Source: Haloprofundus halophilus (lineage in GTDB: Archaea; Halobacteriota; Halobacteria; Halobacteriales; Haloferacaceae). Taken from it: a stretch of DNA of 64,000 nucleotides. The notes beneath the pieces were generated by a model. The model did not search any database and was not told the origin of the DNA. It saw nothing but the letters and a program-made list of their open reading frames with translations. Within the stretch, counting starts at the first letter, position 1; every line of letters starts with the position of its first letter. The stretch spans positions 310,001 through 374,000 of the forward strand of contig NZ_QQRR01000001.1 of NCBI RefSeq assembly GCF_003439925.1, read 5' to 3'. Positions 33,118-42,239 of the stretch are shown here, in pieces. Both the position numbers and the translations under genes were made by a program.

Positions 33118-34182
33118 TCAGTCGGACTCGCCTTCAGCGAACGCCTCGTACACCGCCCACGAGGGGTCGACCCGCGGGTGTTCGACCCGCTCGCCGTCGA
33201 GGTAGACACCCTCACCCGCCGACACCGTTCCGGCGACGCCGACGGGCGTTCCCCGCGCTTGGAGCGCCGAAACCACGTCGTCGACGGCGGACTCCGCGAC
33301 GGTCACGACGAGCGTCCCCGAACTCGTCGCGTGCCACGGGTCGATGTCGAGATACTCGCAGGTCTCGGCGACGCCCGGCCGCAGCGGTACCGCGTCGCGC
33401 TCGACGTCGAGACGGACGCCGGCGCTCCCGGCGACTTCGCACAGCGCGCCCTGGAGGCCTCCCTCCGTCGCGTCGTGCATCGCGGTTACGCCGCCCACGT
33501 CGGTCACGTCGCCGCTGTCGTCACCCGCGCCGCTCGCGTCGACTGCGTCGACGATAGCACGCGCGTCGCGCACCGTCCGCGTCTCGTCGAGCCGATTTCG
33601 AGCCTCGTCGAGCGTCTCCTCGGGCAGCGCCATCCGGTCGCCGAACAGCGTCGTGAGCAGTCCCGTCGCCTCCACGGCCGGCCCTTTCGTGACGAGTACG
33701 ACGTCGCCGGGACGCGCGCCGTCGGGGCGAACGACGTCGTCGTGGTCGCCGACGGCCAACGCCGTCGCCGCACCGACCCACGGGAACGAACACCCGGTGT
33801 AGCGGGCGGTGTGGCCCGTGACGATGCTGATTCCCAACTTCTCGGCCTCGTCGTCGATGGCGGTCCAGAGTTCGGCGAACTCCCGGTCGGACATCTCGGG
33901 CGGGAGCGAGAAACTGATGGCGAGGTGTGACGGCGCGAGCCCCGACACGGCAACGTCCGAGAGCACGATGTGGAGCGCGAACCGTCCGGCGCGCTCGAAG
34001 CCGAGGTCGGGGAGCACGGAGAGGGGGTCGGTGGCGAGGACGACGGCGGTGCCGTCGACGTCGAGCATCCCGAAGTCGACGCCGTGTTTCGGCCCGAGCG
34101 CGACGTCGTCGCGGGTCGCCCCGAGTCGGGGGTACAGGAACTCGTCGAAGAACTCCGGGTCTATCTTCCCGAGGTCGGACAT
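33118..34182 (-). CDS. AIR synthase-related (PurM/HypE fold) protein
   Basis: 354 residues. The N-terminal ATP-binding half has DFGMLDVDGTAVVLATDPLS and SDVAVSGLAPSHLAISFSLP; the C-terminal half has HDATEGGLQGALCEVAGSAG, all typical of the PurM/ThiL/HypE superfamily. It is closest in look to haloarchaeal AIR synthase family or HypE-like proteins, but no hyp or pur genes are nearby, so the phosphorylated substrate is unknown. Confidence 0.85.
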   Translation of the reverse strand: MSDLGKIDPEFFDEFLYPRLGATRDDVALGPKHGVDFGMLDVDGTAVVLATDPLSVLPDLGFERAGRFALHIVLSDVAVSGLAPSHLAISFSLPPEMSDREFAELWTAIDDEAEKLGISIVTGHTARYTGCSFPWVGAATALAVGDHDDVVRPDGARPGDVVLVTKGPAVEATGLLTTLFGDRMALPEETLDEARNRLDETRTVRDARAIVDAVDASGAGDDSGDVTDVGGVTAMHDATEGGLQGALCEVAGSAGVRLDVERDAVPLRPGVAETCEYLDIDPWHATSSGTLVVTVAESAVDDVVSALQARGTPVGVAGTVSAGEGVYLDGERVEHPRVDPSWAVYEAFAEGESD

Positions 34183-34296
34183 ACCGGGCGTGCGAACGCC
34201 GCGAGTAAAACTAATCCGATGCCGTCACCGGTTCGCCGCGGCCGTCCGGCTTTCCGCATCGGCCATCTCTATAGTCACTGACACACAGGTTCGTCC

Positions 34297-35574
34297 ATGA
34301 CCGACTTCCCGCCCCGCCGGACGGCCCGCGAGTTAGACCGCGACGACCCCCTCTCGCGGTTCGTCGACCGCTTCGAGATTCCCGACGGCCAGTACATGGA
34401 CGGCAACTCGCTCGGTCCCATCTCCGAGGACGCCGAACGCAGCCTCGACCGCGTCGTCGACGAGTGGCGCGAACTCGGCATCCGCGGGTGGACCGACGCC
34501 GACGAACCGTGGTTCACCTACGCCGAGCGACTCGGGTCGATGACCGCGCCGCTCGTCGGCGCCGACGAAGCGGAAGTCGTCGTCGCGAACTCGACCACCG
34601 TCAATATCCACACGCTGGTCGGCACCTTCCTCGACGTCGTCGACTCGCCGACGGTGCTCGTGAACGACCTCGACTTCCCGACCGACCACTACGCGATTCG
34701 CGCGCAGTTGCGTCAGCGCGGCTACGACCCCGACGAGCACCTCGTCGCCGTCGAGAGCCGGGACGGCCGGACAATCGAGGAAGACGACGTCGTCGACGCG
34801 ATGGACGAACACGACCCGGGTATCGTCTTCCTGCCGTCGGTGCTCTACCGAAGCGGTCAACTGCTCGACGTAGCGCGAATCACCGAGGCCGCTCACGACC
34901 GGGGTATTCTCGCCGGTTTCGACCTCGCGCACTCGGTCGGTGCCGTCGACCACGACCTCTCGGGCGTCGGCGTCGACTTCGCGGTCTGGTGCGGCTACAA
35001 GTACCTCAACGGCGGTCCCGGCGCTATCGCGGGGCTGTACGTCAACCGCGAGCACTTCGGCGAAACGCCCGCCCTCGCCGGGTGGTGGGGTCACGACAAG
35101 GAGACGCAGTTCGATATGAACCTCACGTTCACGCCCGCCGCAGACGCCGGCGCGTGGCAGATCGGGACGGTGCCGATGCTCAGCGCCGCGCCGTTGGAGG
35201 GTTCGCTCCGGATGTTCGAGGAGGCAGGTATCGAGACCGTCCGCGAGAAGTCGGTCTCGCTGACGACCCACCTCGTCGACCTCGTCGACGCGCTCTCGGA
35301 GGCGGGCTACGACTGCGACGTCGGCACTCCCCGAGACCCCGACCGCCGCGGCGGCCACGTCGCCGTCGAACACCCCGAAGCGTATCGGGTGAGCCTCGCG
35401 CTCAAAGAGCGGGGCGTCGTCGTCGACTACCGGCCGCCGAACGTCGTCCGAATCTGCCCCGCGCCGCTGTACAACAGCCACGAGGACGTCTGGGAAGTCG
35501 TCGACGAACTCCGGACGATTCTGGACGAGGCGGCGTACGAGCAGTTCGACCGACAGGACGGCGGCGTGACGTAG
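34297..35574 (+). CDS. kynU: Kynureninase
   Basis: Cleaves L-kynurenine to anthranilate and alanine in tryptophan breakdown, using PLP. 425 residues, fold type I. N-terminal MDGNSLGPIS motif, DFDVxTDHYA-like loop (FPTDHYAIRAQLRQRG), GFDLAHSVGAV, and Schiff-base lysine K235 in WCGYKYLNGGPGA; the latter run is characteristic of kynureninase. No tryptophan dioxygenase or other kynurenine gene is present in the window. Confidence 0.92.
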   Translation: MTDFPPRRTARELDRDDPLSRFVDRFEIPDGQYMDGNSLGPISEDAERSLDRVVDEWRELGIRGWTDADEPWFTYAERLGSMTAPLVGADEAEVVVANSTTVNIHTLVGTFLDVVDSPTVLVNDLDFPTDHYAIRAQLRQRGYDPDEHLVAVESRDGRTIEEDDVVDAMDEHDPGIVFLPSVLYRSGQLLDVARITEAAHDRGILAGFDLAHSVGAVDHDLSGVGVDFAVWCGYKYLNGGPGAIAGLYVNREHFGETPALAGWWGHDKETQFDMNLTFTPAADAGAWQIGTVPMLSAAPLEGSLRMFEEAGIETVREKSVSLTTHLVDLVDALSEAGYDCDVGTPRDPDRRGGHVAVEHPEAYRVSLALKERGVVVDYRPPNVVRICPAPLYNSHEDVWEVVDELRTILDEAAYEQFDRQDGGVT

Positions 35575-35620
35575 CCCTGCCCGCCGAACCGGGTTCGGCC
35601 GAGGCGAGCGTCGACCACCG

Positions 35621-36328
35621 CTACCACCAATCGAGCGTCTCGTTGTGTTCGGTGAGGTGAGCCGCCGAGAGCCCTGCCGACTCCGGTACGTCGACTCGTT
35701 CGCCGTCGCTCTTCACGAGCGTTCGCCGGAGAACGTCGCTCTCGCTGGTGAAGTTCGGCGCGACGTGGAGTCGGTAGTCGCCGTCGAGGGTGAACAGTCC
35801 GGCGTCGAAGGCGGCGTGGTGCGTCTTGCTCAGGAGCAGCGTGTTCTCGGGGTCGGTCCGAACCGATTCGTAGTCGCTCCACGGGAGGACGTGTGCGACG
35901 TCGAGAAGCGCCGGCCGGTCGACGCCGGAGACGGGACACCGCTCCGCGTATCGTTCGAGAATCGCCTCGCGGAACGCGGCCGGCATCGAGCGTGCGCCGA
36001 CGGTCGTCCGGTACGTTCGTGCCTCGTACGCCGGAAACTCGGCGTCGACGCCGTCGCTCGGCTCGGGGGTCGAAGCGGTCTCTTCCGCCGCCCTGCCGAG
36101 GTCGGCGACTCGGTAGACTCCGGGGGTTAGAAAGTCGACCTCCCCTCGGTCTCGTAGCTCTTGCATCACGCGGCTGAGCGTCTGTCCGGGCGTCGCGGCA
36201 TCGGGGAACTCCGCTCGAAGAACGGGGAGCGACTGGTCCAGTAGGTCCTGCCGCGAGACGACGTCGGTTCCCGTCTGGTCGCGGTATCTGCGAAGCTCTC
36301 GTCGGACGACGCGTCTCCATCGGGACAC
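35621..36328 (-). CDS. HNH endonuclease (HNH_2 type) with N-terminal winged-helix-like region
   Basis: 235 residues. N-terminal 75 residues look like a DNA-binding wing (QTLSRVMQELRDRGEVDFLT, PGVYRV). C-terminal HNH domain of the HNH_2 type: CPVSGVDRPALLDVAHVLPW, with catalytic His146, Asn162 (DPENTLLL) and His170/171 (KTHHAAFDAGLF). Such proteins are often methylation- or context-dependent restriction nucleases; no modification gene is adjacent. Chromosomal housekeeping role equally possible. Confidence 0.85.
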   Translation of the reverse strand: MSRWRRVVRRELRRYRDQTGTDVVSRQDLLDQSLPVLRAEFPDAATPGQTLSRVMQELRDRGEVDFLTPGVYRVADLGRAAEETASTPEPSDGVDAEFPAYEARTYRTTVGARSMPAAFREAILERYAERCPVSGVDRPALLDVAHVLPWSDYESVRTDPENTLLLSKTHHAAFDAGLFTLDGDYRLHVAPNFTSESDVLRRTLVKSDGERVDVPESAGLSAAHLTEHNETLDWW

Positions 36329-36389
36329 GTCCGACTCCGACGGATCCCCGGATCTTGATCGTATCGGCTCCGCCGCTCCGTCCGCCGAA

Positions 36390-37004
36390 TCAGAACGTCG
36401 CTTCCGGAATCGACGGATACAGCGACCGAATCTTCTCGTGCGGTTGGTACACCCCGACGGTGGCGTTCTTCGTCGACGCGGTCATGTCCGCGAGGTGGAC
36501 GAGTCGCTGCAGCGGCGTCTCCGGTTCGGGGCCGTCGTACCACGGGCCCATGTGTCGCTCGACGGCGTCGGCGACGCGCGGGTCCAACTCCGTCTCGGCT
36601 CGGAGCAGGTCGGCCGCCTGCACGTCGTGGTCGCGGTCGGCGCGATCGCCTTCCTCGTACGTCTCGCCGTACTTCTTCACGTCGTGGAGCAGGCAGGCGA
36701 CGCGACCGAGATCCCGCTCGAATTCGGTGACGAGTCCCTGTTCGAGATACGAGTCGACGAGGCGCTCGTACGCGGCGAACACCATCTTCGTGTGGGTCCA
36801 GAGGCCGCGCTCGCCGCAGCAGTAGAGGTTGTGGTGGGCGTAGCTGGAGGCGGCGGGCGCGGTCCAGAAGTAGTCCTCGTGACCCTCGAAGAAGGCGGCG
36901 GCGGCCTCGCGCATCAACTCCGTGTCGTCGACGAGCGCGAGTTCCGGCAGTCGCTCGCAGACCGCGGTGAACGCGTTCTCCTCGAATCGAATCGTCTCGG
37001 CCAT
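36390..37004 (-). CDS. HD-domain superfamily phosphohydrolase
   Basis: 204 residues starting MAETIRFEENAFTAVCERLP. HD-type ligands: H in the THTKMVFAAYERL helix, HD in ACLLHDVKKYGE, later H in DHDVQAADLL and D in LVHLADMTAS. This is the fold of metal-dependent phosphohydrolases; substrate unknown. The start at 37004 is the one nearest the fold; an in-frame upstream ATG at 37145 would overlap btpA on the other strand. Confidence 0.8.
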   Translation of the reverse strand: MAETIRFEENAFTAVCERLPELALVDDTELMREAAAAFFEGHEDYFWTAPAASSYAHHNLYCCGERGLWTHTKMVFAAYERLVDSYLEQGLVTEFERDLGRVACLLHDVKKYGETYEEGDRADRDHDVQAADLLRAETELDPRVADAVERHMGPWYDGPEPETPLQRLVHLADMTASTKNATVGVYQPHEKIRSLYPSIPEATF

Positions 37005-37104
37005 CGGACAGTCGTCTCTCGAAGCGCGAATTATACGCGTCGGTTCGACCCGACCGGCGGCCGGAACTCGCCGCCTCTTTGAGGCCGCCCGTCGAGCGAC
37101 GCGT

Positions 37105-37905
37105 ATGAACGACTTCCTCGCGCTCGACGCGCCGATAATCGGCATGGTTCACCTCCCGGCACTCCCCGGAGCACCCGAGTTTGCGGGCGACCGCGACGAA
37201 CTCCGGGAACGAGCGTTGTCCGACGCGACGGCGCTCGAATCCGGCGGCGTCGACGCCGTCATGGTGGAGAACTTCGGCGACGTTCCCTTCTACCCCGACG
37301 GCGTGCCGAAGCACACCGTCGCGTCGATGACGGCGCTCGTCGGCGCGGTCTCCGAGGCGGTGTCGGTCCCCGTCGGCGTCAACGTCCTCCGCAACGACGC
37401 GGAAGCGGCGCTGTCGGTGGCGGCCGCGACCGGTGCGTCGTTCGTCCGCGTGAACGTCCATACCGGTGCGCGGGTGACCGACCAGGGCGTCGTCACCGGT
37501 CGGGCCCACGAGACGATGCGCCTCCGCGAGCGACTGGACGCCGACGTGGCGGTTCTCGCCGACGTCGACGTCAAGCACTCCGCACCGATGACTCCGAGGG
37601 AGACGGACGAAGTCGTCGCCGAAACGCTCGAACGCGGCCTCGCCGACGGCGTCGTCGTCTCCGGCGTCGGCACTGGCGAGGCGGTCGACCGCGAGGGCCT
37701 CCGCGACGTGGTGGCTCGCCGCGACGAGCTCGGTCTCGACGCGCCGGTCGTCGTCGGGAGCGGAACGACCGTCGAGAGCGTGGCCGACCTGCTCGCCGTC
37801 GCCGACGGGGCCATCGTCGGGACGGCGCTCAAGTCGGGCGGAGAGACGACGAATTCGGTGGACGAGAGCCGAGTCCGAGAGCTGGTCGAGGCGGGACAGT
37901 CGTAA
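37105..37905 (+). CDS. BtpA/SgcQ family protein
   Basis: 266-residue TIM-barrel protein of the BtpA family. Motifs: IIGMVHLPALPGAPEF at the N-terminus, DAVMVENFGDVPFY, PVGVNVLRNDAEAALSVA, FVRVNVHTGARVTDQG, VVVGSGTTVESVADLL. In cyanobacteria BtpA is needed for stable photosystem I; in non-phototrophs the family has no settled function (an enzyme on a phosphorylated sugar or nucleoside is likely by fold). Divergent from the HD protein. Confidence 0.9.
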   Translation: MNDFLALDAPIIGMVHLPALPGAPEFAGDRDELRERALSDATALESGGVDAVMVENFGDVPFYPDGVPKHTVASMTALVGAVSEAVSVPVGVNVLRNDAEAALSVAAATGASFVRVNVHTGARVTDQGVVTGRAHETMRLRERLDADVAVLADVDVKHSAPMTPRETDEVVAETLERGLADGVVVSGVGTGEAVDREGLRDVVARRDELGLDAPVVVGSGTTVESVADLLAVADGAIVGTALKSGGETTNSVDESRVRELVEAGQS

Positions 37906-37956
37906 CTCGGCGCTTCGAGCAAGTGGGCGAACAGGCGGCCGTTCGAGCGGTCGACG

Positions 37957-37970
37957 ACCCGCCGGCGGGT
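37957..37970. terminator. Perfect 14-bp palindrome between convergent genes
   Basis: ACCCGCCGGCGGGT has no spacer and lies between the ends of the BtpA gene and the convergent flavoprotein gene, where 166 bp hold no gene. It may form a cruciform or mRNA hairpin; no T-run follows. Confidence 0.3.
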
Positions 37971-38071
37971 GGCCGCACACCCGCTCACCGCCGACGGCCG
38001 GTAGTCACGTCACCCGACGAAGTGGTCCCGGCATCGGGTATGAACCTTCGCCGACCGGGGCGGCTCCGAGT

Positions 38072-39211
38072 TTACGCGTTCAGTTCTTCTTCGACCAGTT
38101 CGGCCGCTTTCTCGACCGCCTTCACCGAACTCAGATAGCCGGCTCCGACGGTCGTCTTCATCGCTTTCGCCGCCGCCCCGGTGACGACCGTCGGTCCGAC
38201 CTGCGCCACCGCGCCGTCGCCGACGGAGACGATCCACCCCGGAACGTCGAAGCGGTACGGTTTCAGTCGCGGGGCGAAGTCGGCGCCGTCGCCGTCGAGT
38301 TCGTGAGTCACGAGTTCCGCCATATTTCGAGCGGCCGCTCCGGCTTCTCGAATCGCCGCGGAGGCGCTGGCGGGGACGGCCTCGCCGTCGGCGTCGACGG
38401 CGCGGGCGGCGTCGCCGACGACGAACGTGCTCTCGGTGAGCCGGAGGTCGTTGCGGACGACCGGACGCTCGCCGCCCATCGCGTCCGCGCCGCGGATGCC
38501 GCCCGTCCAGACAAACAGGTCGTACGGCTGGGCACCTGCGGCGAGTTCGATACTGTCGGCGTCCGCCCGCTGAACCGGCGTGTCGGTTCGTATCTCCACA
38601 CCGCGGGCTTCCAGTTCGTCGTGAACCGCCTGCTGGAAGTTCTCCGGGAAGTTCGGCGCGACGCTGTCGAACTGTTCGAGGAGGACGACGTCGACGCGGT
38701 CGGTCGCGTCGCGTTCGCCCGCGAGGGCGGCGAGTTCGCCCGCCGTCTGCACTCCCGACAGCCCCGCCCCGCCGACGACGACGGTGCCACCGGCCTCGCA
38801 GACGTCGAGGAACCGCGTGCGAATCGCCTCGGCGTGGCGGACGCGCTTCAGCGGCAGCCCGTGTTCTTCGACGCCCGGCAGGTCGTAGAAGTTCGTCTCC
38901 GACCCGAGACAGACCGCTCCGAAGTCGTAGTCGAGCTCCGTCCCGTCGGCGAGTTCGGCGAGGCCCGCCTCGGCGTCGACGTGCTCGACGCGCTCGGTGA
39001 CTATCTCGGCGCGGTCGAGAGCGTCGTCCAGCGGGAGGGTGATGGCGTCGGCGACGCTCGGGCGGCGAATCACGCGGTGGACTTCGTGTTGGACCAGGTG
39101 CGTCGGCGACTCGTCGACGACGACGATGTCGACGGCCGCGGGGAGTCGACGTTCGAGACGCTGCGCGAGGACGAGACCCGCGTAACCGGCACCGAGTACG
39201 GCAACTCTCAT
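38072..39211 (-). CDS. NAD(P)/FAD-dependent oxidoreductase, type II NADH dehydrogenase-like
   Basis: 379-residue flavoprotein with two Rossmann folds. FAD-binding MRVAVLGAGYAGLVLAQRLE at the very N-terminus, NAD-binding VVVGGAGLSGVQTAGELAAL mid-protein, and the second FAD contact FVVGDAARAVDADG. Similar to the NDH-2/sulfide:quinone reductase group. The C-terminus (about residues 325-370) has amphipathic helices as in membrane-associated NDH-2. The start at 39211 is right at the FAD motif. Confidence 0.88.
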   Translation of the reverse strand: MRVAVLGAGYAGLVLAQRLERRLPAAVDIVVVDESPTHLVQHEVHRVIRRPSVADAITLPLDDALDRAEIVTERVEHVDAEAGLAELADGTELDYDFGAVCLGSETNFYDLPGVEEHGLPLKRVRHAEAIRTRFLDVCEAGGTVVVGGAGLSGVQTAGELAALAGERDATDRVDVVLLEQFDSVAPNFPENFQQAVHDELEARGVEIRTDTPVQRADADSIELAAGAQPYDLFVWTGGIRGADAMGGERPVVRNDLRLTESTFVVGDAARAVDADGEAVPASASAAIREAGAAARNMAELVTHELDGDGADFAPRLKPYRFDVPGWIVSVGDGAVAQVGPTVVTGAAAKAMKTTVGAGYLSSVKAVEKAAELVEEELNA

Positions 39212-39357
39212 ACTCGGCGGTTGGGACCACGAAGCAAAGAGGATGTGGGCCCCTCGTGACCGTCCCCGGTGTCGAGTCGTTCGATGCAATCCGTGTACTG
39301 TTGTAATCTACACACGTTATCTCCGTGCGTGCCGTTACCACACCTTGGGGAGTGCCT

Positions 39358-39492
39358 ATGGCCGACCGACAGTACACACACGTTTGTCGACACTGCGGTG
39401 TCGTGATGGCGACTTCGTCGCCCACCCCGCCGCGACGTTGCGCCGTCTGCGAGGACTCGAATTTCTCGACGCTCGCGACGGCAACGATATAG
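39358..39492 (+). CDS. 44-aa zinc-ribbon microprotein (CxxC...CxxC)
   Basis: MADRQYTHVCRHCGVVMATS, with the second pair in RRCAVCEDSNFSTL. Two CxxC pairs spaced by about 17 residues form a minimal rubredoxin/zinc-ribbon knuckle. It is divergent from the flavoprotein gene. No family name recognised, though haloarchaea encode many conserved zinc proteins of this size. Confidence 0.7.
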   Translation: MADRQYTHVCRHCGVVMATSSPTPPRRCAVCEDSNFSTLATATI

Positions 39493-39667
39493 CGGTGCAT
39501 CGACCGACCCGCTCGAATCCTCTCTCCTCGCTCTCCTTCCGTACCTCTCACTTCTCGTGTCGGCCCCGCCGTTCCGACGCTACGTTCGGCTGTTTCCTAC
39601 AGCAGTTTCGGACAGTCGCGTTCTTCAACCAACTATTATTTGCCCCTCGTCACGGTAACGTGAGACA

Positions 39668-39802
39668 ATGATCGTCAGATGTGCCGAGTGCAAGAACCGC
39701 TTCGAGGTACCCGAGTACGTTCGCGCGAACGTCCAGTGTCCGAAATGCAACCACTACTTCCGACCCGGTCGGTTGACTCGTCGCCGCGAACGGTTCGTCT
39801 GA
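39668..39802 (+). CDS. 44-aa zinc-ribbon microprotein with basic tail
   Basis: MIVRCAECKNRFEVPEYVRA followed by VQCPKCNHYFRPGRLTRRRERFV. CxxC pairs 18 residues apart give a zinc ribbon, followed by a strongly basic tail (RLTRRRER) unusual for this acidic proteome, hinting at nucleic-acid binding. A TATA-like ctattattt at 39633-39641 lies about 30 nt before the ATG. Confidence 0.75.
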   Translation: MIVRCAECKNRFEVPEYVRANVQCPKCNHYFRPGRLTRRRERFV

Positions 39803-39875
39803 CCGACGCCGCCCGCGCACAGATGAACGGACTACCGACCGATACTGGCGCACTCCTGCACGTCTCGTCTCTCCA

Positions 39876-39953
39876 CTCTCGTCTCTCCCGCCCCTCGACC
39901 GACACACGTCTGTTCTCTCGTCTCTCCCGCCCCTCGGCCGACAAGCTCCAGTA
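39876..39953. repeat. 39-nt direct repeat, two copies
   Basis: ctctcgtctctcccgccc and the following bases recur with a 39-nt period (starts 39876 and 39915); a shorter related stretch lies just before. Located between the zinc-ribbon gene and the mevalonate pathway gene; the region 39803-39998 otherwise has no gene. Confidence 0.75.
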
Positions 39954-39998
39954 GCAGAGTCGTCCGATAAAGACCACTCCGACTTAGCGGCTCTCGGC

Positions 39999-40970
39999 TC
40001 AGAACAGCGCGTCGGACTCGGGGAGAATCTCGGCGGGGCCGCCGACTTCCCACACCATCGTCTCGACGCCGCAGTCCGAAATCGCCCGCTCGACCTCGTC
40101 GACGTACTCTGCTTTCGTGTTGACGTAGACGCTCGCGCCGGTGTCCGTCGAGAAGTACACCGGAACGCCCTCGTCGCGGAGGTCGCGGACGGCGTTGAAG
40201 ATGGCGATGGTCTCCGGTTGCCAGTACACCCACCCGGAGGGACCCGTCATCGTCGTCGCCGTCAGCGACAGCGAGTCGTGCTCGGCGAGTTCGAACGCGC
40301 GGTCGAACTCCGCGTTGCGGAGCGCGTCGCGCATCTCGGCGATCTGGCCGTGGATGTGGGCCATCCGCGCCTGGAACATGTGGCTCTCGGCGGCCTCCTC
40401 GTGGGCCTGTTCGGTCTCCTTGTACGCCGGCACGAGTCCCGCGACGATGCGGAGTTCGTCTTCCAGCTCCGTGTCGATACGCCGGGAGAGGCAGTCGTCG
40501 TCGTTCAGTCCCGTGTACAGGTGCGAGAACGCGCCCGTGACAGCGCGGGCGGCCGAGGAGGAGCCGCGGCGAGCGATGGTCGATATCTCGGGGCGCGTCA
40601 TGTCGAGACCGGCGGCCTCCGACAGTGCCATCGCCGCGGCGGCGAAGCCCGAAGAGGAGGAACCGAAGCCCACGTTCGCGGGGAAGTTGTTCTCGCTCTC
40701 GAAGCGGACGGCGTGGTCGACGTCCGCGAGGTCGCGGACGTGGTCGACGACGGCCTGGATACGCTCGGCACCGCGGCCCTCGACTTCCTCGCCGTCGATG
40801 AGGAACGCGTCTTCGTCGGCGTCGGGGTCGAACTCGACGGTCGTCGTCGTGTTCGAGGGGGCGGTGCAGACGCTGATGCTGTCGTGGTACGGCAGTCGAA
40901 GTTCCGGGTCGCGCATCCCGTGGTACTTCACGAGGCCCTGAATCGGGTGTGCTCGCGCGGTGGCTTTCAT
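39999..40970 (-). CDS. mvaD: Phosphomevalonate decarboxylase (MvaD)
   Basis: GHMP-family decarboxylase of the haloarchaeal mevalonate pathway, which makes isopentenyl phosphate from phosphomevalonate. 323 residues from MKATARAHPIQGLVKYHGMR. ATP-loop FPANVGFGSSSSGFAAAAMA, and the GPSGWVYWQPETIA and YFSTDTGASVYVN segments are intact. The enzyme was characterised in Haloferax volcanii; older annotation calls it diphosphomevalonate decarboxylase. Followed upstream by squalene synthase on the same strand (73-bp gap). Confidence 0.9.
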   Translation of the reverse strand: MKATARAHPIQGLVKYHGMRDPELRLPYHDSISVCTAPSNTTTTVEFDPDADEDAFLIDGEEVEGRGAERIQAVVDHVRDLADVDHAVRFESENNFPANVGFGSSSSGFAAAAMALSEAAGLDMTRPEISTIARRGSSSAARAVTGAFSHLYTGLNDDDCLSRRIDTELEDELRIVAGLVPAYKETEQAHEEAAESHMFQARMAHIHGQIAEMRDALRNAEFDRAFELAEHDSLSLTATTMTGPSGWVYWQPETIAIFNAVRDLRDEGVPVYFSTDTGASVYVNTKAEYVDEVERAISDCGVETMVWEVGGPAEILPESDALF

Positions 40971-41043
40971 GCCAGAAGGCGTGCGCGACTCCGGGTTAAA
41001 CGTCCCGGAAGTCCGCTGCGTTCTGCGGCCCCGGTTACGACGC

Positions 41044-42120
41044 TCAGTCCGCCTGCTGGGCGACGCGGTGGTACGGCGCGCGAGCGATGGCCTCGCGGAG
41101 CTCCGCCAGCGAGTGTCGTCCGCCACTCGTCATCGCGCCGACGACGGCGAACACCTCCTGCCGGGACACTTTCACGCCGCGGCCGGTGAGCGCGTCCTCG
41201 GGGTTCGCCGACAGCTCGCGGAGCGTGCCGACGGCGAGGAGGAACGGAATCGCCCACGCGGCGAGGGTGTTGCCGTCGGTCGTCGGAACCGTCTCGAGGT
41301 ACGTCTGCGCGTCGTCGAGGAACGACCTGGCGTGGTCCGCCGTCCGCCGGACGACGGTGGTCGAACCGGCTTTGTTCGCGGGGTCGACCACGTCGTCTTG
41401 GGGGATACCCTCGTCTTCGAGCCACTCCGCCGGGAGGTAGACGTTGTTCTCCTCGGTGTAGTCGTCGTAGACGTCTTTGGAGATGTTGACCAGTTGGAGG
41501 AGGAGGCCGAACTCCTCGGCGGTGTTGTAGAGGCGCTTGCGGCGTTCGGAGTCGATGTCGCCGCGGGTGACGAGATTCGTGATGAGGTTGCCGACGGTTC
41601 CGGCGGCGTAGTAGCAGTACTCCTCGAGTTCCTCGCGCGACTGGATGCGGAGGCCATCCGTGTCGGCGTAGCGTTCGACGAACATCGCCATCCCCTGGAC
41701 GAGTTCGCGGGCGGGCGGCGTCACGGCTTCTCGGACGTCGGCGGGCAGCGCCTCGAACGTCCGGAAGACGCGGGGTGACTCGGCGACGACCTCCCAGTCG
41801 TCGTTTCGAGCGTCCGGAGCGGGCACCCACGGGCTGACCGCCTCGGTGAACTGGTCGATGGTCGTTTCGTCTGCGGGGTCGAGCGCCGCGTCGTACAGAC
41901 GGAGCAAGCGGGCTTGCTCGTCGGCGGGGATGTGCTCGGCGTCCTCGACGGTGTCGGCGATACGGCAGACGAGGTAGCCGAGACAGATGTACGATGACAT
42001 CGGCTCGTCGAGGACGCGCACGGTGAGTGCGAACGTCCGCGAGACGCCTTGGACGGCGTCGTGACACCACTGCAAGTCTGCGTCGTTCCCGGGCGGGCGG
42101 GCATCTGCGTCTTCAGGCAT
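41044..42120 (-). CDS. Squalene/phytoene synthase family, probable squalene synthase
   Basis: Head-to-head condensation of prenyl diphosphates. 358 residues. First Asp motif D56-T-V-E-D60 in CRIADTVED and second in NISKDVYDDYTEENNVYLP (about 197-215). YCYYAAGTVGNLITNL matches squalene synthase more than phytoene synthase. Located upstream of mvaD on the same strand, an isoprenoid gene pair. Haloarchaea use squalene as a major neutral lipid. Confidence 0.88.
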   Translation of the reverse strand: MPEDADARPPGNDADLQWCHDAVQGVSRTFALTVRVLDEPMSSYICLGYLVCRIADTVEDAEHIPADEQARLLRLYDAALDPADETTIDQFTEAVSPWVPAPDARNDDWEVVAESPRVFRTFEALPADVREAVTPPARELVQGMAMFVERYADTDGLRIQSREELEEYCYYAAGTVGNLITNLVTRGDIDSERRKRLYNTAEEFGLLLQLVNISKDVYDDYTEENNVYLPAEWLEDEGIPQDDVVDPANKAGSTTVVRRTADHARSFLDDAQTYLETVPTTDGNTLAAWAIPFLLAVGTLRELSANPEDALTGRGVKVSRQEVFAVVGAMTSGGRHSLAELREAIARAPYHRVAQQAD

Positions 42121-42239
42121 CCGAAGTAACCGTGCTTACGGAAGGAGACATAAAAAGCCTCGTGGCACTTCCGTCAAATGTGAACAGCTCACGCTCTACA
42201 CCCGGAAAACCTAAACGGTCGACGGTGAAAAACCGGAGT

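Noticed and set aside
39675-39977. Minus-strand ORF with EGRERRE-type peptide repeats
   Set aside because: The peptide repeat merely mirrors the 39-nt DNA repeat and the frame is antisense to the well-supported zinc-ribbon gene.
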